Of a DNA stretch of 64,000 bases, positions 31,231 to 43,271 are shown one piece after another. The position numbers were made by a program, and so were the translations under genes. The notes beneath the pieces are model-generated. The model saw only the letters and a list, made by a program, of their open reading frames with translations, was not told where the DNA came from and did not search any database. This DNA comes from Liolophura sinensis (taxonomy: Eukaryota; Mollusca; Polyplacophora; Chitonida; Chitonidae). The stretch lies in assembly GCF_032854445.1 (NCBI RefSeq), contig NC_088301.1:18053223-18117222 (forward strand). The letters are read 5' to 3'. Within the stretch, counting starts at the first letter, position 1. Every line of letters begins with the position of its first letter.

Positions 31231-33475
31231 CTATATTTACTTCCTGTGATGTTGATCTACAACAGAGGAAAACGAAACCATTACGCTGCAGCCAAAATAA
31301 GGTAAACACACACATTCTGTGTAAAATACAATTTGTATTGTTATGTGTGTATGCATGGGTTTTATGACACACTTCACAATTCATCACATCAGTGTGTGTG
31401 TGACTGATGTTCGGGCCCTTACAGCTGGGAAAAGACACAAGACGTCACTGTACTTTGAATTCTCCACACTTCATGTAACTACATAATCGGTTTTCATTGT
31501 CAGAGCAGCTTTACTCTAAAAAAATCCTGTTTTTACAGTCTGCATAAGGAAGACTATTCAGGGGGTGTAGGAGAATAGGTTTATTCACCCCCATAGGACA
31601 GATGGCACATACTATTGTCTATTTCTATAGTCTATAGTCTACTATTGTTTTTAGTCAGTGATGCGTTACAACAGAAGAACCACTCATCGATATGTCGAAA
31701 ATTCATATCCTTACAAAGAAAATGAACTTAGACCATTTCTTTCTAATTTCTAATGTTAAACTGCACAAATATAGTTGACGTACATAGCACATGGATGACG
31801 TTATAATTATTCAATGCTCAGTGGCATGTTGGGGGAAAGGGCGAAGTGCAGGATGTCTTGCGAGGGAAGTGACACCGGTTACCTAATTTCCTATCAACTT
31901 CACTCTAAGCCATGTTTCGAACACTGCCATATTTGAAATTATTTACAGGTTTTTGAGTAATGTAAAATAAATAGATGAATTGTATGTTATATATTGTAGT
32001 ATTGGATCAAACGGCAGAAGGATTTTAGAGTTGTATGTCAGGAAATTCTGAAATGAAAAACAATGTAGTAGATTCGTGGAGACAGCAAAGGAGTCTGGAT
32101 GTGTTACTGGATGCAGTTTGTCCTAACCTAATTGTGGTGCACCTATTGTAAAACAAATTACTCTAAATCCGATTTGTTGTCATCTACTTTTTCGTGATAT
32201 AATGACTGGTGAACAACGTCACAAAATGAACAGTAGCTGAATCCACCATGTATACGGACCAAAACAAAATGGCAACAGGTTAAAATGATGACATTTCTTA
32301 TCAGTGACTTGGAGTGTTGATCACTAACTTCAAAGCTATTGCGTCGTTTTAATGTTACAGATACTGTATGTATTGTTTAGAGTATCAGCTTTAGCCTATG
32401 TCCGGTTTATTGGTTGATAACTCTCCTTCTGTCCAAGATACAGGTGTTTGGGGAATGGTAAACGTCATGATTAACAATTTGAGATGGGGCACTGTTGAAT
32501 AAATAACTGTAACTTCTTTTTCGATTATCTGACAGATGTTGTTTTAATGTAGGCGAATCTGACATTTGTACGCCGCTCAATTCCAAACGAGTCTCCACAA
32601 TTAATAATCACAAGACCTCTTTCCAGATCTGCTATCCAAGTCCTAGACAAGTTTATGAATAAACTAACCATTAAATAAGTAAATTTTCCAGTAGAATGCT
32701 TTACCCTAGTGATGTCATTTAACATTTTACCGAGATCATAGCGCCTTTGTGCTAATATGGGTGGCAGGTCAGGAATAACACAAAAACCGCATTTCCGTTG
32801 TTGTTTTCTAGAACTTTGTTGAATTTCACATCCTTTTGCACACAAGCAGATTGAATTCGTGATTATGTTGGCTTTAAGTGTTGTGAAATATCACGAATGT
32901 CGAACGTACATGTAATAATTAGGAAGGAATTATCGACAGTGTGGGCTTGAAATGTCACAAAACATAAAAACCTTTGACTCACTATGCGTGCATGAGTCAC
33001 AATCGGTGGTCATTTTGCCAGATTTCTGATCGTCCTAACCCACAACAAATCGATTTACAGAGCTGCTGTGCTTTCAACTGTCTACCCAATGGACCGACCG
33101 ACGCTTTGTGCGACTTCTGAATAATTTTCCGACGGACCAGTCTACCTGCCAACCAACCGGCCGGCTTTACATCCATCCGACAGGCTTAAACATCGATAAA
33201 CCTTCAAGACGACAGACGGACGCCCAGAGAGATAGACGGACCGAGTGACGGGCCGACTGACGGACAAACCAATGTAAAAAATTATCTGATATAAAGTGAT
33301 CTGATGTATTTCTGGCCCACACGTCAACCATTGTGCAACGCGTTGTGACCCAACCAATGAATGGTTAAATCAAATGGTAACTGATTCCTTTCGTTCCTTT
33401 TTCCTGATATACCTGATGTGTTTTCCATAATCACACTGTTGAACAAATACATTTTCCCTAAAGCAGAATACGTAC
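31231..33475. other. intron-like DNA below the signal-peptide exon
   Basis: No exon is recognised. Segments near 31,440-31,560 and 32,400-32,580 have diverged paralogues at 13.83-14.0 kb and 37.68-37.8 kb. Confidence 0.4.
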
Positions 33476-33536
33476 CAAATGTTATTCCCATTACAAAGAG
33501 AAGCACCCAGCCAGTCTGTTTCCTGTGATCCTCCAT
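33476..33536 (-). CDS. signal-peptide first exon of an EGF/lectin family gene
   Basis: ATG at 33536 followed by MEDHRKQTGWVLLFVMGITF, then a GTACGT donor directly below 33476. It has a polar N-region, a hydrophobic core and a phase 1 end, exactly what EGF_a exons need. A homologous exon is at 38348-38408. The next exon of this gene is uncertain: the nearest intact compatible exon downstream is at 12151-12255, beyond the Polinton. Confidence 0.65.
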
Positions 33537-34901
33537 GTCTAAGGGCAATCTCTGCTCAGTTCCAAGGGCACTTCACAGAACGCTCTAATTCTATCGTGAT
33601 GTAATTTGCCAGACAGAAGGAATTCTCATAAGATATGAAATCTTTCCAGAAGCTAAATCTGTACAGGTGGAACTTCTTCCCAAATCTACTAAATGTGCTC
33701 CCTCAGGTGTCTCAACGGCAACCACACCATCTTCTCATAACTGCTAGCCATATGTAGGCCGATTAGACGTCGGGCGTGTCGCACGTGTTTATAAGTTATC
33801 TTGAGGAACGCATATAAAAAAATTGTATACACACAATTAATATAAAAATAAATCATTGAAAGCGTCTGTCAACCTACGTTTGTTGTATGTCATTCTATAC
33901 CTATAGTCTACTTCTTTTAGGGAGTGTAAAATCAGTCAAGCACCCTACCAAAATTGCCTTTAGTCAGTCTCACGTAACAACCTAAGCTCTACACATTGAT
34001 ACGTTTTACGTCCATATATAGCAAAGAAATTGCAGTTCAACATGTTTTGAAGGAGGGTAACACCAATTACCTGAACTGCTGTTGACTTTATTGTAAACCA
34101 TGTTTTTGACACTGCTGCGTTTGAAACGTTTTAGTATAATATAACCTTAATATGTGAATTTTACTTTATCTCTTGTAATGTATTATCGGCAATGTGGTTT
34201 TAGAGAAAAAAGTATTCTACCTGCAATTTTTTCGTAGTAATATGGATGTCCAACTGATGTTACAGACAGCTGAATATAGGCGGCTTTCTACAAGAAATAG
34301 TCTATTGTGTCTGCCTCAGCCAGGTGTGATATCCGAGATGCGTGTCTGCTCTGCACTGGCAGTTTTCTTTTAACTAACAAGGAAGTTACGTTACCGTGAT
34401 ACAAAACTTTTAGCACAATGAAACCTTCTGCTTTGTAATAATGCAACGACGCTCCTGTGGGTTCAGCACTTCTTGCAGACTGCCGTAATATGAGATAAAC
34501 AATATTCGTTTCATGACCGTTATCATATAGTGCTAATATTGACAGTTTAGGCCTACACTAATAAATGCAGTAATAAATCTGCCTGTTAGCAAGACGCATA
34601 AGGAGCAGGTATACGTTTACCTGTTCACTGATGGGGAGCTTATATAGTTCATTGTTATTAAAGAGTAGGGGCCTACGCCGATTCGATGGTCTGACACCCG
34701 GACATAGCTGCACATAAATCTAAGATCTGTTTCATGGTTCTCAGCTTTTAACCTTCGGAAACACAGATCTGTAATCTTCAATATACTCACACGAGACTCA
34801 GTGTTTCGAGTGTGACTGTACAAACAAGCTACAAACAAGCTGTCTTTATTCCTGTAGTAATTCTGACCTCATATTACCTAGTTGTTTTTTATATAAAACT
34901 G

Positions 34902-35290
34902 TCGCATTGAAAGCAAACCAAAGTTCGCTAATCGCCATTTTCGCTCCGATTGAGACCACCGCACTCGGTATCGTCCGGAAAGAGATAAAATCATGGAAAG
35001 TTTGGAATGAAACCATAAACACTTCACCATTGAAAGGTTGATGGGTAATCCATTTGAGAGTTTTAAAGTTAGGGTTTTTTTTAACAAAAAACGGATGGAA
35101 CTATAACCATCTGATTTTAAAATAGAACTTTTTAGAAGTTGATGATTTTCAGAAGAGGTGATTGGAAATGGCGGTTTGAGAAATTCGTATGTGTCCGTTA
35201 TAATTGCGACTACTACTTGTTCATTGCGACTTCATGGTCTCTATTATTCCCACATAAGAAGGTGACTTAAATTCAGAATTACAGAAGACC
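34902..35290. repeat. paralogous block W, second copy
   Basis: Matches 28,186-28,575 (GCAAACCAAAGTTCGCTAAT and onward) with many substitutions. No coding content. Confidence 0.75.
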
Positions 35291-35339
35291 AGCGGCCGAC
35301 TTCCCTCGCATGTCCGTTTGCCCAGTCGAGGCACGTGCT

Positions 35340-36290
35340 TAGTTCAAGTGCACATATAACCACTAAAACTACGGTACTTGTATTCATTTCGCGATACTAA
35401 GCTTAAAAAATTAGGCTTTACGATGCATAATTTCACGATTACAATGTACACCTCATACATCCTTTACAAAACATCACCTGATGCTTTTAAAATGTTGACA
35501 AAGCTTACAGTATTTCAAAAATTTATAAGTAACATCTTACTGACGAATCAATGCTGCTGGCGGGAGTAGAAGTTTGACTTTGTTAAGAATAAACCTCAAA
35601 CACACTTGAGATTACTTCTAATACATTTAAATGCATAATGTTGCTTTTTTATCTTTACTAAGTTACTAACATGTACGCATATCGGCGAGGAAACTTTTCA
35701 GAATAAAATGTTATTTGTTATTGGGACCTATTCATGACGATTGTTTAATAACTAGTGTTGAACATTTGGTGATATAGAGATCATTAAATGGACGATTTAG
35801 GGATTTCGATTAACATTTACGTGTTACTTACGCCTGGAGCAAGTAGGACAATCTCAACCAAGAGTACAGTTTCCGGAACATAATCCAGTTTTGTAATTAC
35901 ACGGACTCAAGAACTCAAATTCAGAGGGAACCAGAATCAACGTTTAGCGTACAGGAACTTCGGGCTAGCTTTGGTAAATTATAAACGTAGATTTAATGTT
36001 TTAATTTGATGTTTAGTTTTGGGGCGAAAATCGTGGACATATTTATTTATGGAAAAAACTAACAAGATTTTTAATTCAAGAAATATAAAAACACACAGGA
36101 AAAAGCTTATCTCAAAAAAGGCTTAAGTTAGCCCAGACAATAGTGAGATGACTACAAATATTTTCATTTTTATGTGAAAAGTTCCATTTTTGCACAAATA
36201 TAAACACCTAAATCGTTTTCATTCCTGGTACCATATGTTAAGAAATAAATAATAATACAAAGTAAAAAATGTATTCTTTATAATCACGTT
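35340..36290. repeat. diverged paralogue of 5.28-6.30 kb / 11.63-12.64 kb
   Basis: Recognisable landmarks: ACATATAACCACTAAAACTA, CTAAGCTTAAAA, the damaged EGF exon and GTTTTAATTTGATGTTTAG. It shows that this interval descends from the same EGF_a exon environment. Confidence 0.7.
35829..35925 (-). pseudogene. damaged EGF_a exon
   Basis: It keeps the donor-side half (CTGTACTCTTGGTTGAGATT on the minus strand and a GTAAGT donor) but lacks the ~30 bp that encode the first CGNC and its acceptor-side codons. It cannot encode a complete EGF module. It lies downstream of the signal-peptide exon at 38.4 kb, so that gene copy appears dead. Confidence 0.65.
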
Positions 36291-36299
36291 AAGTTTTTC

Positions 36300-36595
36300 A
36301 TAATTTTTTTTATCTATTTATTTGTTTATTTATTTATTTATCTATTTATTTATCTCATTGGCATTTTACACCATACAGTTGAACATTTTACTTATACAAA
36401 GACGGCCAGCATTATGATGAGGGAAAACCCCGGAAACCACGACAAATCGCAAGTTGATGGAAGACCTTAACACGTACGGCCAGAGAGGAAGCCAGCATAG
36501 GCTGCAGTTGAACTTGACCGCAGCGGTAAGAGGCCTCTGCTTCATTACGCCCTGCTGGCATGGTAAACACTTCGGCCACAGGGGTTGCAGGTTAT
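36300..36595 (-). repeat. tRNA-derived SINE
   Basis: Minus-strand SINE with a TATT/TTTA-rich tail on + at 36,305-36,357, body CGACAAATCGCAAGTTGATG and GGAAGCCAGCATAGGCTGCA, ending at the degenerate A-box side near 36,595. Related to 6.4, 12.8 and 39.1 kb. Confidence 0.65.
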
Positions 36596-36599
36596 GTTT

Positions 36600-38347
36600 T
36601 AGAGAGGATATGTAATGAAGTCGTATCGAATCCAATTGTATCGCATCGAATCCAAGATATTATAATTGACGGTTTTCAACCGTTCCTCACTGAACTACCG
36701 ATATTGGAGTTTACAGTGGGAAAGGTGAATGACGCTGTAGCCAGCAGGCCAGAGAGGACTCACATGTTACAGCAACCCTGATTGTATATCAACCATAACA
36801 TGGCTATGACTCAAAGAAACTTTTACAGTCACTTCGATACTGTTAAAGGCTGCTGATTGATCACTGGTGAGTTCCCGTATACATGATAAGTTATAGAATT
36901 CATTTTATACCTTTTCTACATCTTTTCGTGATTAAAGAAACAGTGATGTATTCACACGGGAAATGGTTTCTATTTCCCTGTTGTAGACTGGTGTTTTAGC
37001 ATGTCGGTAAATGTACTGGAAAATTTAACTACTTCTTTAACATAACCTTAAGTAGTAACAGTTGACGTTAACATAGACGACTGCACAGTTCGTCAAACAC
37101 ATAAGTTGTCCGATATGACACAATATCGGTTGTAGCACGGATTCTCGCAATACACACTCTCTTACTGGACCATTTTAAACTGTGTATAATATCTTTATAT
37201 GTATGATAAATATCTTCTTTCTATAGTCTATGACAGTACTGTAAACACTGTACAAAGACAAACAGAGTAAATGAACAAAAATCACTGTATACAAATACTT
37301 ACCATAGAATGTTGTTGATCATAAATATATGTATGCTTGGGGTTTTACTTCGTATTTAGCAATTCATCAAGCATATCAGGACGAGGAGTTATTGGGTGTA
37401 TCTAGATATACTGTGATTTCTTGTGGCACGGCGTGTCCATCGTGACGAAATACTGCCGCTACTGACGTAACACGCCTAAGACAGCAAACATGACACCTTA
37501 TGCAGCCACATTATGTTGACACCGGACCAACCGGTCCTGTTTCCATGCTCTAACCTGGAAAGTCGTTGCCTCTCTTTGATGTTATACATACTGTGTTTAT
37601 CTTTCGGTTTGTAAACTATGGCTTATGTTCTATAACGTGTTATTACAAATCATGTTCAGTTTAAGAGAACTGGTCATCATCCAGATTAATAACCTGAGAT
37701 GGTACTTTGGTAAATAAATAGTGCTACATTCTTCATCATCCTAACAGATATCTTATTTTAATGTGAGCAAATGTAGTATTTGTACACGACTCGGTTGAAA
37801 GCTAGACTCCTATTGCCTACATGTTAACCCATAAAGCTGATGTATACATGAATCTAAAGCTGCACGGAAACATTAAATTATATCATGGTGTCGTCAGGCC
37901 TAATGTCTTAATGTCTCATGTCCAGTGTCTTCGTGTGTGGTGTCTTCCACAATGTAAATATATCGGCACCGTCAAGTTGAGAAACAGAATGTTAAAGGTG
38001 ACATTTTACCCGTAACAAACACATCAGACAACAAACTAGATGCATTTTAGGGGAGTTTTACGAAATGGGGGTATAAGTCAGTAACTTGCCCCTCTTCAAG
38101 CAAACACCAATGAAGTAAGTAGACAAAAATATGTCCTTCATAAGCCTGAAGACTGGGGAAGGAGGAAACAGACAGTCACATTTACTTCCTTATCTGTCAA
38201 CAGTAAGGCTATACAGGTTTTAAACTTTAATCATGACACTTCCCTATTCATGAGACAAGCCTTACGTATGACGCTTGTCTGGTGTGCATTTTGCACTGTA
38301 ACAAACGTTTAACAAATACATATTCACTCAGTAAGTACTGTACTTAC
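36600..38347. other. intron-like DNA with paralogous non-coding segments
   Basis: 36,800-37,150 and 37,640-37,800 correspond to 13.19-13.52 and 32.4-32.58 kb respectively. No exon could be supported. Confidence 0.4.
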
Positions 38348-38408
38348 CAACAGTTATTCCCATCATAAAGAGAAGCACTCCGCTGATCTGTTTCCTGTGA
38401 TCCGCCAT
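38348..38408 (-). CDS. signal-peptide first exon, second family copy
   Basis: ATG at 38408 followed by MADHRKQISGVLLFMMGITV, then a canonical GTAAGT donor. It is homologous over its full length to 33476-33536 (same 61 bp, same phase 1), including the flanking 5' sequence GAGATTGCC. It likely belonged to a gene whose EGF exon at 35.83 kb is now damaged. Confidence 0.65.
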
Positions 38409-39104
38409 GTCGAATGGCAATCTCTGTTCAGATCTTTTTATATCAAGGTTATATAAAAGTACTTTAGTTTTATCCTCATGTAATTTGCCACACAGAAGGA
38501 ATTCTCACAAGATATGACTTTCTAGAAGTTAAATCTGTACAGTTGTAAAGCTCTTTCCACATCCACTGAACATATTCACTGAGGTGTCTGAACGATGGCC
38601 ACAGCTTCTTCTCAAAAGTACTTGCCACATATGGGCTAAAGGAGATGTCAGACGACACGTCGTCACAGTTTAGCGGGTAAACCGGTGTCATCAGTGTTCA
38701 CCACTGTGGCAGTATACGTAAGGAAATCTTTGTAGAGCATTTGCAGTCGTTCTCTTAGGGTAAGTTGTACACCTGTAGTTACTGGATAGGCAAACTCGTG
38801 AGCATAAAGCTGGCAATTTTGTTTTCAGTATTATGCATGCCTTTGTTGCCTTAAAACCGCCATTCAAAGGCGAACTTGAGTCTTCCACTAATTAGAATAG
38901 CGTGTACATAAAAGATATGAAAATAACAAATGCATATGTCTGTCAACTTACATTTGTTGATTGTGTTTCTGTCCGAATTATCTGTGCGATGCCCCTTATG
39001 TGTGACATTTTCCCTCTACTACACATAACCATGGTAACAAAAGTTCTATGAAATGTTATGCATGGTAATAATGCATTCCACCTTCTGTTAATTCAGCACC
39101 TGGG
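38409..39104. other. intergenic DNA upstream of the signal-peptide exon
   Basis: The region 38,409-38,700 is diverged from but alignable with 33,537-33,760, so the 5' flank was duplicated along with the first exon and may include the promoter. No TATA or other element is claimed. Confidence 0.45.
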
Positions 39105-39360
39105 GCCTGCATGGTTCAGTTGGTTACTGCGCCAGCGCAGTGTAATGACCTAGGAGCTTCTCGCCAATGCGGTCGCTGTGAGTTCAAATCCAGCCCATCC
39201 TGGCTTCCTCTCCTGCCGTAAGTAAGAAGATCTGGCAGCAACCTGCGGAAGGTCGTGGGTTTTCGCCCGGCTCTGCCTGCTTTCGCTATGCTGGCTGCCG
39301 TCGTATAAGTGAATTATTCTTCAGTACGGCGTAAAACACCCGTCAGATAAAAAATAAAAG
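39105..39360 (+). repeat. full-length tRNA-derived SINE
   Basis: The A-box region is GGCCTGCATGGTTCAGTTGG, the B-box region GTGAGTTCAAATCCAGCC, then the conserved body GGAAGGTCGTGGGTTTTCGC and a tail ending GTACGGCGTAAAACACCCGT before an A-rich end. It is the best-preserved copy of this family in the window. Confidence 0.8.
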
Positions 39361-39624
39361 ATTGAAATACATTAAATACGTTAAAATACATTGTTTAGCT
39401 TAAACTAGCTCATTGAGGTAATTAATATGTGTTAAAGCAGATGAAATATGCCTGTCTTCTAAAACGTTTAATGACGGTTGTCCAAAATCGGGTATTAATC
39501 CCTCTAACGGATTAGGATAAAAATGTCCCTTACATAATTGTAACTGAATTCTACTTTAAAGCCAAAGGGGCTTTATATCGGCTTTAGATAGGGGGTTTGT
39601 AGATTTCCCTGCTCTCACTGATTG

Positions 39625-40625
39625 TGTGGTCTTGGTAACTACAAACCGTCGTCTACCATCGTGTGATCTTCGTGACTATAAACCGTCGTCTACCATCGTA
39701 TGGTCTTGGTGATTATAAACCTTCGTCTACCATCGTGTGGTCTTGGTGATTATAAACCTTCGTCTACCCTCGTGTGGTCCTGACTATAACCCGTCGTCTA
39801 CCATCGTGTGGTTTCGTGACAATAAACCGTCATTTACTATTGTGTGGTCTTGGTGATTATAAACCTTCGTCTACCATCGTGTGGTCTCGTGACTATAAAC
39901 CGTCGTCTACCATCATGTGGTCTCGTGACTATAAACTGTCATCTACAATGGTGTGGTCCTGGTGATTGTAAACCTTCGTCTACCATCGTGTGGTCTCGTG
40001 ACGATAAACCGTCGTCTACCATCGTGTGGTCTCGTGATGATAAACCGTCGTCTACCATCGTGTGGTCTTGGAGATTATAAACCTTCGTCTACCATCGTGT
40101 GGTCTCGTGACTATAAACTGTCATCTACAATGGTGTGGTCCTGGTGATTATAAACCTTCGTCTACCATCGTGTGGTCTCGTGACGATAAACCGTCGTCTA
40201 CCATCGTGTGGTCTCGTGACGATAAACCGTCGTCTACCATCGTGTGGTCTTGGAGATTATAAACCTTCGTCTACCATCGTGTGGTCTCGTGACTATAAAC
40301 TGTCATCTACAATGGTGTGGTCCTGGTGATTATAAACCTTCGTCTACCATCGTGTGGTCTCGTGACGATAAACCGTCGTCTACCATCGTGTGGTCTCGTG
40401 ACGATAAACCGTCGTCTACCATCGTGTGGTCTTGGAGATTATAAACCTTCGTCTACCATCGTGTGGTCTCGTGACTATAAGCCATCGTCTACCGTCGTGT
40501 GGTCTTGGTGACGACAAACCTTCGTCTACCATCGTGTAGTCTCGTGACTATAAACCGTCAATTACTATCGTGTGGACTATAAACCGTCGCCTACCATCAT
40601 TTGATCTTCGTTACTATAAAAGTAG
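39625..40625 (+). repeat. ~36 bp minisatellite with 182 bp higher-order units
   Basis: Tandem units of the form CTATAAACCGTCGTCTACCA + TCGTGTGGTCTCGTGA (36 bp, shared variants such as CTTGGTGATTATAAACCTTC). From about 39,890 to 40,480 blocks of five units (182 bp) repeat three times with matching variants at 39,953, 40,135 and 40,317. This is higher-order repeat organisation. Short open frames through it are a by-product of the unit. Confidence 0.9.
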
Positions 40626-40904
40626 TTATATAGTCTGTCGAGATCGTTCCAGCGGGATTTAAGGAAAGAAAAATTATACTATTAACGTAATGAAAAAACA
40701 AAAACGGGTGGTCATCTTAGATACTTAATGCGTGTCGGGGAGAAGGCCTAGTAGTATATAAGCGAATATGGGCGAATCTATTTGGACAGATGGAACTCGA
40801 ATTATGCGTGTGTGTTTGATAATTGGGGAAGAACCGATGCGACGTAAACACTGGCCGTGGTATATTTATAATCCAGTCCGCCTCGGGATATGTCTCCCTT
40901 CTCA

Positions 40905-41220
40905 GCAACCGAGGACCGGCCACGATAGCACGTTTGGTTGAGCGTCCGCTTTGGGAACGGTAGATCCAGGGTCAATCCTCAGTGGACCTAAGACTTTAAA
41001 AGAGGAGCATGTAGCTTTCTCGCTTGGTGTTCAGCATTAAGGGGATAGTACAGCGACTGATCACCCGTATCAGTATAATGGCTCGGGCGGGGCAGTGAAG
41101 CAGCACTAGATTAAAGAGGGGTGGAAATCCGTCCCGCAACAAGGAGGCACAATACACGTGCATGCACCCTATGGACTCCTTCGTCGCCATATGACTGAAC
41201 AATTGTTAAGTACGACTCCG
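40905..41220 (+). repeat. molluscan SINE (second family)
   Basis: The tRNA-like head ACGTTTGGTTGAGCGTCCGC with a B-box-like GGGTCAATCC is followed by a body with TTGGTGTTCAGCATTAAGGG, CAGTATAATGGCTCG and CATATGACTGAACAATTGTT. This body is familiar from bivalve and gastropod genomes. It is absent from the corresponding place in the right arm, so it inserted after the inverted duplication. Confidence 0.65.
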
Positions 41221-41250
41221 CGACCGGCTGAGACGACCTATACATCCTAT

Positions 41251-41722
41251 TATATGGACACAGACCCCCATTACAACTTCCGTTTTTCGGTTTGAAAACG
41301 ATTGTAGTTCAGAGAATTTTAGGGTATAAAGTCGTTTTTTTTTTTTGCTCCCAGGCGTCCATTTTTGGTGTACATGTGCAAGCTTGGTATTAAAACTCTG
41401 GAAACTGTCTTCTTTAACTTTGAGGAGGTATGAGCTTTATTGATGACAGTTTTAAATTCTGGGTGAGAGGACACAAGGTGTAAGGTAGTGATGAGGCTGT
41501 GAATTACGTCCCCTTGGCGTTGTTAGGCACGCCTCCCAGCTGCCGGCATGGAAAGGTTCAGATTTTGACGGTCAACCTATGTCAAGACTTTTATGGCTTT
41601 CTCACAGGCTGGGTCAGGTATGCACCAAAGCTTATTGCCCACGGAATGTATGGGACTGAGCTACGGCTGTAGACGTTAACATTGTCGCTTATGGAAAATT
41701 AATGGGGGTCTGAGGCCGTATA
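41251..41722. mobile_element. MITE with 23 bp terminal inverted repeats
   Basis: The left end TATATGGACACAGACCCCCA and right end TGGGGGTCTGAGGCCGTATA are inverted complements over 23 bp with three mismatches, 472 bp apart. There is no transposase frame inside. The right arm lacks it. The superfamily is not determined. Confidence 0.65.
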
Positions 41723-42439
41723 GCGGCGGGGGGAACAGTGATGGGTCACGGTTGTCAAGATCACACCCCAAGCCTAGCGCGTCTGTGGAATTTTAAAAAC
41801 TGTTCGACGGTGGATATCTACAAATCTGCTTTATAGAAAACCTTTCCCAAACTATGAAAGACTATCATTACCTCGCCATTGTTTAGAAGATAATAGTTAG
41901 AAAAGGTTTCATATGGTCAGCGAACATCGAAAGTTCAATTAATATTCTCACAAATGTCTCATCAGCATGCTCCTCATTGGCCCAAATCGCTGATAAAGGT
42001 AATATACATTCGTAGAAAGATCGGGACGTCCAAACCATCATGCGCATAGCAACTTTTATTGTAAAGTTTTCATGATATAAAGGAAACTCAGCAGTCTGGG
42101 TTATGCGTGCAACTTTTGTTTGAATAATATGAACTGTATACTGAACTGCTCTAAATCGTTTCAGTATGTTTTCTGTAACAGCACTGCGCCGTTAAATGTT
42201 ATAGTCATTCGTGAGGCGTGACGAGCTATTAATGCTCACGGTCAAACTATTAACGCGGAGATAATTAAAGCGTGTGCCAAGTAGAGACCAGGTGATACCC
42301 AGTGCGCGAAACAAATTCAGACAACTCGTGTGTATAGGTTTAGTCGACCTTGGCGAACAGTTCGCAGCCGGACAGCTTAACCAGTAAAATGTATAGTTTT
42401 TTTTACCTTATAATAAGAACACAAATTCGCAATGGTATT

Positions 42440-43271
42440 GACTATAACGTTAGCGCGTTGTAACGTCAACAGAGAAATTTAGCATTACAGTTGTTTCAGT
42501 GCATATTAAGAATACCCTTTAGGCGTTGACCGTCTTATGCAACTCTAGCTTTAATGTACATTTACTATACTAACAGACACTTTGGAAAAAATGTAGATAA
42601 CCATAGTGTATAGTGCTGGTAGGTCTCATACAGCAAAGAAATCACCTACGTAGGTAAACAAATGGTATCTGGATGAGCTGTATAAAATATATTAAACAAT
42701 TTAAATGTGTATGTCTGAAAAAAGAGCTTTAACTGGTACCTTATAAGTCAAGAAATTGTTTTTGCAGACATTAGGTTAAGTGTTTATAAAAAAAGACACA
42801 TTCTGCGGCGAATTATCGCTTATGTACAAACTCTTACCGAGCACAATAACTAACGTATAATTAGAAGAAAAAAAAACTTTGAGAACAAATGATGTTGACT
42901 ATAACGCTATTGCGCTGTAACGTTAACAGAGAAGTTTAGCATTACAGTTGTTTTAGCGTGTGTTAAGAATACCCCTGAGGCGTTAAGCGTCTTATGCAAC
43001 TCTAGCTTTAACGTACATTTACTATATTAACAGACACTTTGGAAAAAATGTAGATAACCATAGTGTATAGTGCTGGTTAGTCTCATACAGGAAAGAAATC
43101 ACTTATGTAGGTAAACAAATGTTATCTGGATGAGCTGCATAAAATATATTAAAAAATTTAAATGTGTATGTCTGAAAAAAAGAGCTTTAACTGGTACCTT
43201 ATAAGTCAAGAAATTGTTTTTGCAGACATTAGGTTAAGTGTTTATAAAAAAAGACACAATCTGCGGCGAAT
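42440..43271 (+). repeat. 457 bp tandem duplication within the left arm
   Basis: GACTATAACGTTAGCGCG at 42,440 and GACTATAACGCTATTGCG at 42,897 begin two copies that share several hundred bases through AGACACATTCTGCGGCG / AGACACAATCTGCGGCG. The right arm has one copy, so the duplication postdates arm formation. Confidence 0.8.

Noticed and set aside
12151-33536. Firm gene model joining the 33.5 kb signal exon to the 12.2 kb EGF exon
   Set aside because: Phases fit, but paralogous intron pieces between them indicate that at least one other gene copy was lost in the interval. It is kept only as a hypothesis.
39774-40511. Overlapping 63-78 codon frames repeating TIVWSRDYKPSS-type peptides
   Set aside because: They are translations of the 36 bp minisatellite. 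Frames recur because the unit length is a multiple of three, and there is no start, splice or homologue evidence.
39650-40620. CRISPR-like array
   Set aside because: There are no unique spacers between repeats, units are contiguous, and the genome is eukaryotic.
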